Part shown: positions 51,342 through 58,050 of the stretch, piece by piece
Position numbering within the stretch: position 1 is the stretch's first letter
Layout: each line of letters opens with the position of its first letter
NCBI RefSeq assembly: GCF_947491715.1
Contig: NZ_CANLKR010000031.1
Span: forward strand, 1 to 58,050
Reading direction: 5' to 3'
DNA length: 58,050 bases
DNA from: an uncultured Shewanella sp.
GTDB lineage: Bacteria; Pseudomonadota; Gammaproteobacteria; Enterobacterales; Shewanellaceae
The notes under the pieces: generated by a model
Told to the model about the DNA's origin: nothing
The model's database searches: none
Seen by the model: only the letters and a program-made list of their open reading frames with translations
Program-made: the position numbers and the translations under genes

Positions 51342-52206
51342 GAAGTTTCGTCAAGCATTAGCAGACAATCATCCTTTACAAGTGGTGGGGACGATCAATG
51401 CCTATTCGGCCATTATGGCGAAAAAAATTGGGCATCAAGCCATTTACTTATCCGGTGGTGGTGTGGCGAATGCCTCTTACGGCTTGCCTGATTTAGGCAT
51501 GACGTCTCTCAACGATGTGCTGGTTGATGTGCAGCGTATTACCTCTGCCTGTGATTTACCTTTACTTGTTGATATCGATACGGGGTGGGGCGGTGCATTT
51601 AATATTGCCAAAACCATACGCGATATGGAAAAAGCGGGGGCAGCCGCTGTGCATATGGAAGATCAGGTGGCTCAAAAGCGTTGCGGTCACAGGCCCAATA
51701 AAGAGATTGTATCGACCGAGGAGATGGTGGATCGCATCAAAGCGGCGGTAGATGCACGCACCGATCCTGATTTTTTCATCATGGCCCGTACGGATTCCTT
51801 TGCACAGGAAGGGTTAGAAGCGGCAATAGAACGTGCCAAAGCTTATGTGGCGGCGGGCGCAGACGGTATTTTTGCCGAGGCCGTGAAAACAGAGGCCCAT
51901 TATCGTGCGTTTTCAAAGGCGTTAAATGTGCCTATTTTGGCTAATATTACTGAGTTTGGGCAAACAGAGCTTTGGAATAAAGCGCAGCTAGGAGAGTGGG
52001 GGGCAGCCATGGTGCTGTATCCACTTAGTGCTTTTAGAGCTATGAACAAGGCTGCAGAGCAAGTGTACGGGGCTATATTAGAAGATGGCGATCAAAAAGC
52101 GGTGCTGGATTCCATGCAAACGCGAATGGATCTATATGATTATTTGGGTTATCACGATTATGAGCAAAAACTAGACAATTTGTTTGCCGAAGGGAAAAAT
52201 CTCTAA
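51328..52206 (+). CDS. prpB: 2-methylisocitrate lyase PrpB
   Basis: Cytoplasmic enzyme of 292 residues cleaving 2-methylisocitrate to pyruvate and succinate. Family signatures include AIYLSGGGVANASYGLPD, LVDIDTGWG and the catalytic loop KRCGHRPNKE. AGGGAGAG precedes the ATG at 51328. It overlaps prpR by 14 bases and is followed by a MITE after 5 bases. Confidence 0.96.
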   Translation: MSAGKKFRQALADNHPLQVVGTINAYSAIMAKKIGHQAIYLSGGGVANASYGLPDLGMTSLNDVLVDVQRITSACDLPLLVDIDTGWGGAFNIAKTIRDMEKAGAAAVHMEDQVAQKRCGHRPNKEIVSTEEMVDRIKAAVDARTDPDFFIMARTDSFAQEGLEAAIERAKAYVAAGADGIFAEAVKTEAHYRAFSKALNVPILANITEFGQTELWNKAQLGEWGAAMVLYPLSAFRAMNKAAEQVYGAILEDGDQKAVLDSMQTRMDLYDYLGYHDYEQKLDNLFAEGKNL

Positions 52207-52211
52207 TAAGC

Positions 52212-52493
52212 TAGGGCCTGTTGACCTTTGGTGATGATTTCTGCAGCAGTTTGTGGGTTCTTTATACAAGGCAGAGCTTGTGTGGTGTAGTTATTCTACA
52301 TAAACAAGTGATAACGCCGTAGAAGGGAGTCACAAACGCTGTCCGTAGGATCCGGCTAAATGTGTTTTACTCTTTGTTGAGAGCCTCTTTGTTAAAGAAA
52401 GAGGACTTAGATCACTAGGCGTCACTCCTCCCGCCTCGATTAAAACACGTTTATCTCGGACATAATTTAACCTCGAAAGGTCAACAGGCCCTA
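52212..52493. mobile_element. MITE-like element inserted between prpB and prpC
   Basis: A 282-bp non-coding element with perfect 18-bp terminal inverted repeats TAGGGCCTGTTGACCTTT / AAAGGTCAACAGGCCCTA at 52212-52229 and 52476-52493. The outer TA may be the target duplication typical of IS630/mariner-type transposition. Inside lies a hairpin CCTCTTT/AAAGAGG (52384-52404). No ORF. It sits 5 bases after the prpB stop and separates it from prpC by 381 bases. Confidence 0.85.
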
Positions 52494-52587
52494 TATCTCC
52501 TTTATTTAAGGGCGATTTACTGAGTGGCAGCTATCAGTACCCAATAATGTGAATGAGTTACAGCATACCAATGAAAGGAATTTAGTG

Positions 52588-53712
52588 ATGGTGGATAAGA
52601 AATTAGCGGGCGCAGGCCTTCGTGGTCAAAGTGCAGGTGAAACGGCGTTATGTACAGTGGGTAAGTCAGGATCTGGTTTGACTTACCGAGGTTACGATAT
52701 TTCAGATCTGGCTGATAATGCCTCTTTTGAAGAAGTGGCTTACTTACTGTTTAATGGTGAATTACCCAATGAATCTCAGTTAGATACCTATAAAACAGAA
52801 TTATTTTCATTACGGGATCTTCCTCAAGCCTTAAAGGAAGTGCTACAGCGTATTCCTGCTGATTCTCACCCTATGGATGTGATGCGTACAGGGTGTTCTT
52901 TTTTAGGTAATTTAGAACCTGAAATGGATTTTAATGCACAAAAACAAGCGGCTAATCGATTACTGGCTGCCTTTCCCGCCATCATGTGTTATTGGTATAA
53001 GTTCTCTCATGACAATGTTGAGATTGATTGCGTCACTAATGAAGAGTCGTTAGCAGGGCATTTTTTGCATTTATTGAAGGGTAAGGCACCCTCAAAGCTG
53101 CATTGCCGTGTGATGGATGTGTCACTCATTTTATACGCAGAACATGAATTTAACGCATCGACCTTTACCGCTCGTGTTTGTGCATCGACTTTATCGGATA
53201 TGTTCTCTTGTATTACGGGGGCAATTGGTACCTTGCGTGGCCCATTGCATGGTGGTGCAAATGAAGCGGCCATGGATATGATCCAGTCCTTTAAGTCGCC
53301 AGGTGATGCCAAAATACAAATGGCAGGCATGCTTGAGCGTAAAGAAAAAATCATGGGCTTTGGCCATGCCATTTATCGCACATCGGATCCTCGCAATGTG
53401 ATTATTAAGTCTTGGTCTGAAAAACTGGCGCAAGAGTTTGGTGATAGCTCACTGTATGATATTTCTGTTGCCTGTGAAGAATTCATGTGGGATAGCAAAA
53501 AGCTTTTCTGTAATGCTGATTTCTTCCATGCCTCTGCGTATCACTTTATGGGGATCCCCACGAAACTCTTTACGCCTATTTTCGTGTGTTCACGCTTAAC
53601 GGGCTGGGCATCACATGTGATGGAGCAACGTTCAAATAACCGTATTATTAGGCCTAGCGCTGATTATATTGGTGAGGAACCCCGTAAAGTCATGCCGATC
53701 AGTGAACGATAA
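52588..53712 (+). CDS. prpC: 2-methylcitrate synthase PrpC
   Basis: Enzyme of 374 residues condensing propionyl-CoA with oxaloacetate to 2-methylcitrate. Citrate-synthase-family signatures: GLTYRGYDISDLA at the start, and the catalytic residues region GPLHGGANEAAMDMI, GFGHAIYRTSDPR, with RSNNRIIRPSADYIG near the C-terminus. The start at 52588 (AAAGGA upstream, MVDKKLAGAGLRGQ) is used rather than an earlier GTG at 52549. Confidence 0.95.
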   Translation: MVDKKLAGAGLRGQSAGETALCTVGKSGSGLTYRGYDISDLADNASFEEVAYLLFNGELPNESQLDTYKTELFSLRDLPQALKEVLQRIPADSHPMDVMRTGCSFLGNLEPEMDFNAQKQAANRLLAAFPAIMCYWYKFSHDNVEIDCVTNEESLAGHFLHLLKGKAPSKLHCRVMDVSLILYAEHEFNASTFTARVCASTLSDMFSCITGAIGTLRGPLHGGANEAAMDMIQSFKSPGDAKIQMAGMLERKEKIMGFGHAIYRTSDPRNVIIKSWSEKLAQEFGDSSLYDISVACEEFMWDSKKLFCNADFFHASAYHFMGIPTKLFTPIFVCSRLTGWASHVMEQRSNNRIIRPSADYIGEEPRKVMPISER

Positions 53713-53726
53713 GCTGTCATGATCAG

Positions 53727-53748
53727 GGCAGCATTGGCTGCCTTTGTT
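53727..53748 (+). terminator. Intra-operon hairpin between prpC and acnD
   Basis: The stem GGCAGC/GCTGCC has a 4-base loop and is followed by TTTGTT. It may be a partial terminator that reduces acnD expression relative to prpC. Confidence 0.4.
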
Positions 53749-53889
53749 GATCTAATGACATTAACATTGTGTTTAGTGTGAGTTTTATTCCGAGATTATC
53801 CCGTCTTTTGTTTTGCTAACCTTGCTTTTTAATACAGACATATTGTTGAAATAAATCGGTTTATCTCGTGATGTACATGGAATTAAATT

Positions 53890-56496
53890 ATGAATACCCT
53901 TTATCGCAAGCCATTAGTTGGTACGGCGCTCGACTATTTTGACACTCAAGCCGCTGTTGATGCTATCAGTCCGGGGGCTTATAAGAAGCTTCCTTATAGT
54001 TCGCGTGTTTATGCCGAAAATTTGGTTCGTCGTTGCAGCCCTGAAAAATTAACCGCGTGTTTGACTCAGATCATTGAGCGTAAACGAGACTTAGACTTTC
54101 CTTGGTATCCGGCTCGCGTAGTGTGTCATGATATTTTGGGCCAAACGGCGTTAGTGGATCTGGCGGGTTTGAGGGATGCTATTGCCGATAAAGGGGGCGA
54201 TCCTTCAAAAGTGAATCCTGTGGTACCGACACAGTTGATTGTGGATCATTCTTTGGCTGTTGAGCATGCGGGGTTTGATCCCGATGCGTTTGAAAAAAAC
54301 CGCGCGATTGAAGACAGGCGTAACGAAGACAGATTTCATTTTATCAATTGGACGAAAACGGCTTTTAAAAATATCGATGTGATCCAACCGGGTAATGGGA
54401 TCATGCATCAGATAAATTTAGAAAAAATGTCGCCTGTGGTGCAATCACGTGATGGCATCGCATTTCCTGATACCTTGGTGGGAACCGATAGTCATACACC
54501 CCATGTGGATGCCTTAGGTGTGATCGCCATCGGTGTGGGGGGATTAGAAGCAGAGAGCGTCATGCTAGGTCGTCCTTCTTACATGCGTTTACCGGATATT
54601 GTTGGCGTGGAGCTGGTGGGACAGCGCCAAAGTGGTATCACGGCAACGGATATTGTATTGGCCATTACCGAATTTCTACGCAATGAAAAAGTGGTATCGA
54701 CTTATTTAGAGTTTTTCGGCGAAGGGGCCAGTGCGCTGACATTAGGTGATCGCGCGACGATTGCTAATATGACGCCTGAATTTGGCGCCACAGCGGCGAT
54801 GTTTTATATCGATGAGAAGACCATTGATTATTTAAAACTGACAGGGCGAAGTGAAGAGCAAGTTAATCTTGTTGAAACCTATGCCAAGCAAAGTGGTTTG
54901 TGGAGTGACAGCTTAAAAGAGGCCGAATATGAGCGTGTTCTTAAGTTTGACTTATCATCTGTGGGACGCAATATCGCTGGCCCCTCAAATCCTCATCGCC
55001 GGGTATCGACAACGGATTTAGCCGTCAAAGGCATTAGTGGTACGGTTGAAAATGACGCTGGCTTAATGCCCGATGGCGCCTGTATTATTGCTGCAATTAC
55101 CAGTTGTACCAATACCTCTAATCCAAGAAATGTGATTGCGGCAGGCTTGCTCGCGCGTAATGCCAATGCCAAAGGCTTAATGCGTAAACCTTGGGTGAAA
55201 ACCTCTCTAGCACCAGGTTCTAAAGCGGTGCAATTATACCTTGAAGAAGCAAAGTTATTACCCGAACTGGAGCAATTAGGCTTTGGGATAGTAGGGTTTG
55301 CTTGCACGACCTGTAATGGTATGAGTGGCGCGTTAGACCCGCTTATTCAACAAGAAGTGATTGACCGAGATCTCTATGCCACGGCGGTATTGTCTGGTAA
55401 TCGTAATTTCGATGGCCGTATTCATCCTTATGCTAAGCAAGCCTTTTTAGCCTCACCGCCTTTAGTGGTGGCCTATGCAATAGCGGGAACCATACGGTTT
55501 GATATTGAGCAAGATGTATTAGGTCAAGACAGAGAAGGACGAGATGTCAGACTGAAAGATATTTGGCCCAGTGATGAAGAAATTGATGCCGTCGTGAACG
55601 CCAGTGTGAAGCCTGAGCAATTTCGTCAAGTGTATGAGCCGATGTTCGATATTAAGGTTGAATACGGTAAGGATAATGATCCTCAATATAATTGGCGCCC
55701 TCAGAGCACTTATATTCGTCGCCCTCCTTATTGGGAAGGCGCATTAGCGGGTGAGCGAACCATGCAAGGCATGCGTCCACTGGCCGTATTGGGTGACAAT
55801 ATCACTACAGATCACCTTTCACCGTCTAATGCCATCATGCTTGATAGTGCTGCGGGGGCTTATTTACATAAAATGGGACTTCCTGAAGCTGACTTTAATT
55901 CTTACGCCACTCACCGAGGCGATCATTTAACGGCGCAACGGGCCACTTTTGCTAATCCAAAGCTGTTTAATGAAATGGTGACGCAAATCGGAAAAGAAGG
56001 GCCAGTTGAAGTGAAGCAAGGCTCTTTTGCTCGTATTGAGCCTGAAGGTGTTGAGTCGCGCATGTGGGAAGCTATTGAGACTTACATGGCACGTAAACAA
56101 CCCTTGATTATTATTGCTGGGGCCGATTATGGCCAAGGATCATCTCGTGACTGGGCGGCGAAAGGCGTGCGTTTAGCGGGTGTTGAGGTCATTGTTGCAG
56201 AGGGTTTTGAGCGTATTCATCGAACTAATTTAGTCGGCATGGGCGTGTTACCTCTGGAGTTTAAGCAGGGGGAGAGCCGTCACACTTATGCAATCGATGG
56301 CACTGAGACCTATGATGTGGTGGGCGAGCGTACTCCAGGGGCTGATTTAACACTGACCATTCATCGACGTAATGGCGAAGAGCTTCATGTTCCGGTGACT
56401 TGTCGACTCGATACTGCAGAAGAAGTGTCTATTTATGAGGCGGGTGGTGTGCTGCAGCGTTTCGCGCAGGACTTTTTAGAAAAAGGAGCGGCATAA
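53890..56496 (+). CDS. acnD: Fe/S-dependent 2-methylcitrate dehydratase AcnD
   Basis: Aconitase-superfamily enzyme of 868 residues dehydrating 2-methylcitrate to 2-methyl-trans-aconitate. The [4Fe-4S] cysteines lie in ITSCTNTSNPRNV and GFACTTCNGMSGAL. It contains aconitase-type DHSLAVEH, TDSHTPHVDALGVIAIGVGGLEAE and GQGSSRDWAAKGVRL. acnD pairs with prpF in the PrpD-independent pathway. Its stop overlaps prpF (TAATG). Confidence 0.97.
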   Translation: MNTLYRKPLVGTALDYFDTQAAVDAISPGAYKKLPYSSRVYAENLVRRCSPEKLTACLTQIIERKRDLDFPWYPARVVCHDILGQTALVDLAGLRDAIADKGGDPSKVNPVVPTQLIVDHSLAVEHAGFDPDAFEKNRAIEDRRNEDRFHFINWTKTAFKNIDVIQPGNGIMHQINLEKMSPVVQSRDGIAFPDTLVGTDSHTPHVDALGVIAIGVGGLEAESVMLGRPSYMRLPDIVGVELVGQRQSGITATDIVLAITEFLRNEKVVSTYLEFFGEGASALTLGDRATIANMTPEFGATAAMFYIDEKTIDYLKLTGRSEEQVNLVETYAKQSGLWSDSLKEAEYERVLKFDLSSVGRNIAGPSNPHRRVSTTDLAVKGISGTVENDAGLMPDGACIIAAITSCTNTSNPRNVIAAGLLARNANAKGLMRKPWVKTSLAPGSKAVQLYLEEAKLLPELEQLGFGIVGFACTTCNGMSGALDPLIQQEVIDRDLYATAVLSGNRNFDGRIHPYAKQAFLASPPLVVAYAIAGTIRFDIEQDVLGQDREGRDVRLKDIWPSDEEIDAVVNASVKPEQFRQVYEPMFDIKVEYGKDNDPQYNWRPQSTYIRRPPYWEGALAGERTMQGMRPLAVLGDNITTDHLSPSNAIMLDSAAGAYLHKMGLPEADFNSYATHRGDHLTAQRATFANPKLFNEMVTQIGKEGPVEVKQGSFARIEPEGVESRMWEAIETYMARKQPLIIIAGADYGQGSSRDWAAKGVRLAGVEVIVAEGFERIHRTNLVGMGVLPLEFKQGESRHTYAIDGTETYDVVGERTPGADLTLTIHRRNGEELHVPVTCRLDTAEEVSIYEAGGVLQRFAQDFLEKGAA

Positions 56497-57710
56497 TGTC
56501 AACGTCTCACGTTTTTCCGCCACAAATAAGAGTCCCCGCGACTTATATGCGCGGCGGTACTAGTAAAGGTGTTTTTTTTAATCTCAACGATTTACCGATT
56601 GCGCTGCAAGAGGCGGGGCCCCAAAGAGATGCTTTTTTATTGCGTGTCATTGGCAGTCCCGATCCCTACGGTAAACAAACCGATGGCATGGGCGGCGCCA
56701 CTTCTAGTACCAGTAAGACGGTGATTCTATCCAAGAGTATGCAGGCTGATCATGATGTGGATTATTTGTTTGGCCAAGTGGCCATCGATAAACCGTTTGT
56801 GGATTGGAGCGGTAATTGTGGCAATTTATCGGCGGCTGTTGGCGCGTTTGCTATCAATTCAGGCTTAGTGGATAAAACGCGCGTGCCCGATAATGGCATT
56901 GCTGTGGTGCGTATTTGGCAGAAAAATATAGGTAAAACCATTATTGCTCATGTGCCTATGATTAACGGTGACGTTCAAGAAACGGGCGACTTTGAGCTTG
57001 ATGGTGTTACATTCCCGGCAGCCGAAGTGGTGGTGGAATTTATGTCACCCGCCGATGGCGAAGGTGCGTTGTTTCCAACGGGTAACCTTGTTGATGAACT
57101 CAGTGTCCCTGTTGATATTGCGAGCAATGGCGTGCTTGAGGCGACCTTGATTAATGCAGGGATCCCGACGATTTTCATTAAGGCGGAAGATATTGGTTAT
57201 CAAGGCACCGAGCTGCAAGAGGTCATTAATGGCTCACCGCAAGCTTTGGCTATGTTTGAAACTATTCGCGCTTATGGTGCGGTGAAAATGGGCCTCATTT
57301 CTCATGTTGATGACGCCAATTTACGGGCGCATACACCGAAAGTGGCAATTGTGAGTGAGCCGAAAGAGTACGTGTCATCCAGCGGAAAAACCATCACGAC
57401 AGATATGATCGATCTTAATGTACGTGCCTTGTCTATGGGGAAACTGCATCATGCCATGATGGGAACCGCTGCTGTGGCGATTGGCGTGGCTGCGGCTATT
57501 TCAGGCACATTAGTTTATGAGGCCGCAGGGGGGGATGAGCGATACAGTCACTCTGGTAATGTTCGTTTTGGTCACCCTTCTGGCACGCTTAAAGTGGGGG
57601 CCCAAGCAAGTGAGCTTGGTGGTGAGTGGCAAGTAACAAAAGCCATTATGAGTCGCAGTGCACGCGTGTTGATGGAAGGCTGGGTGCGAGTGCCAAAGGG
57701 GGCCTTTTAA
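56496..57710 (+). CDS. prpF: 2-methylaconitate cis-trans isomerase PrpF
   Basis: Isomerase of 404 residues (diaminopimelate-epimerase-like fold), needed with AcnD to yield the substrate for the cis-aconitase-type hydration. MRGGTSKGVFFNLNDLP and WSGNCGNLSAAVGAFAIN are the family motifs; SHSGNVRFGHPSGTLKVGAQ lies near the C-terminus. Last gene of the cluster in the window. Confidence 0.96.
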   Translation: MSTSHVFPPQIRVPATYMRGGTSKGVFFNLNDLPIALQEAGPQRDAFLLRVIGSPDPYGKQTDGMGGATSSTSKTVILSKSMQADHDVDYLFGQVAIDKPFVDWSGNCGNLSAAVGAFAINSGLVDKTRVPDNGIAVVRIWQKNIGKTIIAHVPMINGDVQETGDFELDGVTFPAAEVVVEFMSPADGEGALFPTGNLVDELSVPVDIASNGVLEATLINAGIPTIFIKAEDIGYQGTELQEVINGSPQALAMFETIRAYGAVKMGLISHVDDANLRAHTPKVAIVSEPKEYVSSSGKTITTDMIDLNVRALSMGKLHHAMMGTAAVAIGVAAAISGTLVYEAAGGDERYSHSGNVRFGHPSGTLKVGAQASELGGEWQVTKAIMSRSARVLMEGWVRVPKGAF

Positions 57711-57828
57711 TTCAGCTGTTATCTTCATTTTTATAAGAGTGTAAACATATTTTTGCTGTTTTATGCTCTTATTGAAATGAATACCGTTCATCAATATTGG
57801 TGAATAATAGGGAAATGTATAAAGCCTT
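57711..57828. other. Spacer after prpF
   Basis: Contains a weak inverted repeat ATAAGAG/CTCTTAT (57733-57739 and 57766-57772) without a T-run, and a near-perfect 18-bp palindrome at 57787-57804 (TTCATCAATATTGGTGAA). No gene. Confidence 0.45.
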
Positions 57829-57921
57829 TTACTTCATGATTAAATTAATATCCTGACGCTTGTCCGTCTTTGCGGCTTTCACATCGGTGGCCATGTGTTT
57901 TGCTAATGATAAATAATTCAT
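57829..57921 (-). CDS. 30-residue ORF in terminal copy of a 94-bp repeat
   Basis: Starts MNYLSLAKHMATDVKAAKTD at 57921 with AAGGGG 4-5 bases upstream and ends at a TAA at 57829. Amphipathic, charged, no cysteine. The next repeat unit carries the same start and first 25 codons (58015, -) but its frame then runs on into this unit because the period is not a multiple of three. Translation is plausible but unproven. Confidence 0.4.
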   Translation of the reverse strand: MNYLSLAKHMATDVKAAKTDKRQDINLIMK

Positions 57922-58050
57922 AAATCCCCTTGTTGAATTTAATATCCTGATGCTTGTCCGTCTTTGCGGCTTCCACATCGGTGGCCATGTGTTTTGCTAA
58001 TGATAAATAATTCATAAATCCCCTTGTTGAATTTAATATCCTGATGCTTG
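57844..58050 (-). repeat. 94-bp tandem repeat running off the window end
   Basis: TATCCTGA recurs at 57849, 57943 and 58037, an exact 94-base period. Two full units are nearly identical (differences near 57856 and 57879) and a third begins at the edge. Each unit has a ribosome-binding site and ATG on the minus strand (57921 and 58015). Confidence 0.95.

Overview
The window reads as chromosome from a moderately AT-rich marine gammaproteobacterium, most likely Shewanella or a close relative. Grounds: a complete-looking lateral (secondary) flagellar structural locus of the Vibrio/Shewanella laf type with a LafK-like sigma-54 activator and MotY; three short flagellins beginning MLSVHTNN/MLSVQTNN; and a GntR-regulated prpB-prpC-acnD-prpF 2-methylcitrate cluster. 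Genus is inferred from gene content and protein style only.

Layout. 162-2468 (-): secreted subtilase with a V/I-D-P repeat linker. 2853-6569 (-): three flagellin genes. 6780-8480: repeat-rich DNA around a Y1 (REP-associated-type) transposase. 8645-10831 (-): large secreted beta-helix-like protein. 11273-21450 (-): flgBCDEFGHIJKL followed by a divergent flagellin homologue. 21710-23355 (+): flgA, flgM, flgN. 23710-29502 (+): M20 peptidase and an RND efflux pair that separate the two halves of the flagellar locus. 29598-37693 (-): motY-lafK-fliEFGHIJ. 38565-45192 (+): fliMNPQR-flhBA, with two small unannotated-type ORFs embedded in it. 45631-50286 (-): accessory block with a class C beta-lactamase-like hydrolase, two unknown genes bracketed by a duplicated 3' end of an MmcQ/YjbR gene, and a membrane fatty-acid hydroxylase behind a Fur-like box. 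50643-57710 (+): prpR-prpB-[MITE]-prpC-acnD-prpF. 57829-58050: a 94-bp tandem repeat in which every unit carries a ribosome-binding site and start codon on the minus strand.

How it works together. The flagellar genes supply MS/C ring, export apparatus, ATPase, rod, hook, junction proteins and filament of a second flagellum. FliM lacks the N-terminal CheY-binding peptide and FlgJ lacks the muramidase domain, both as known for lateral systems. fliD, fliS, fliK, fliO, motAB and the lateral sigma-28 gene are not in the window. Flagellin genes 1 and 3 share a sigma-28-like promoter with fixed spacing, and flgM has a related one. A near-consensus sigma-54 -24 element precedes flgB, and three helically phased 24-bp boxes precede fliM. 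The prp genes convert propionyl-CoA-derived 2-methylcitrate to pyruvate and succinate; PrpR probably represses itself and prpB through two ATTGTCGACAAT operators around a good sigma-70 promoter.

Most unusual items: the flagellin homologue downstream of flgL that has lost the N-terminal D0 signature; the 35-codon ORF between fliR and flhB, which derives from the fliR 3' end and overlaps both neighbours by ATGA; the phased boxes before fliM; the 94-bp repeats with start signals; and the MITE inside the prp operon.
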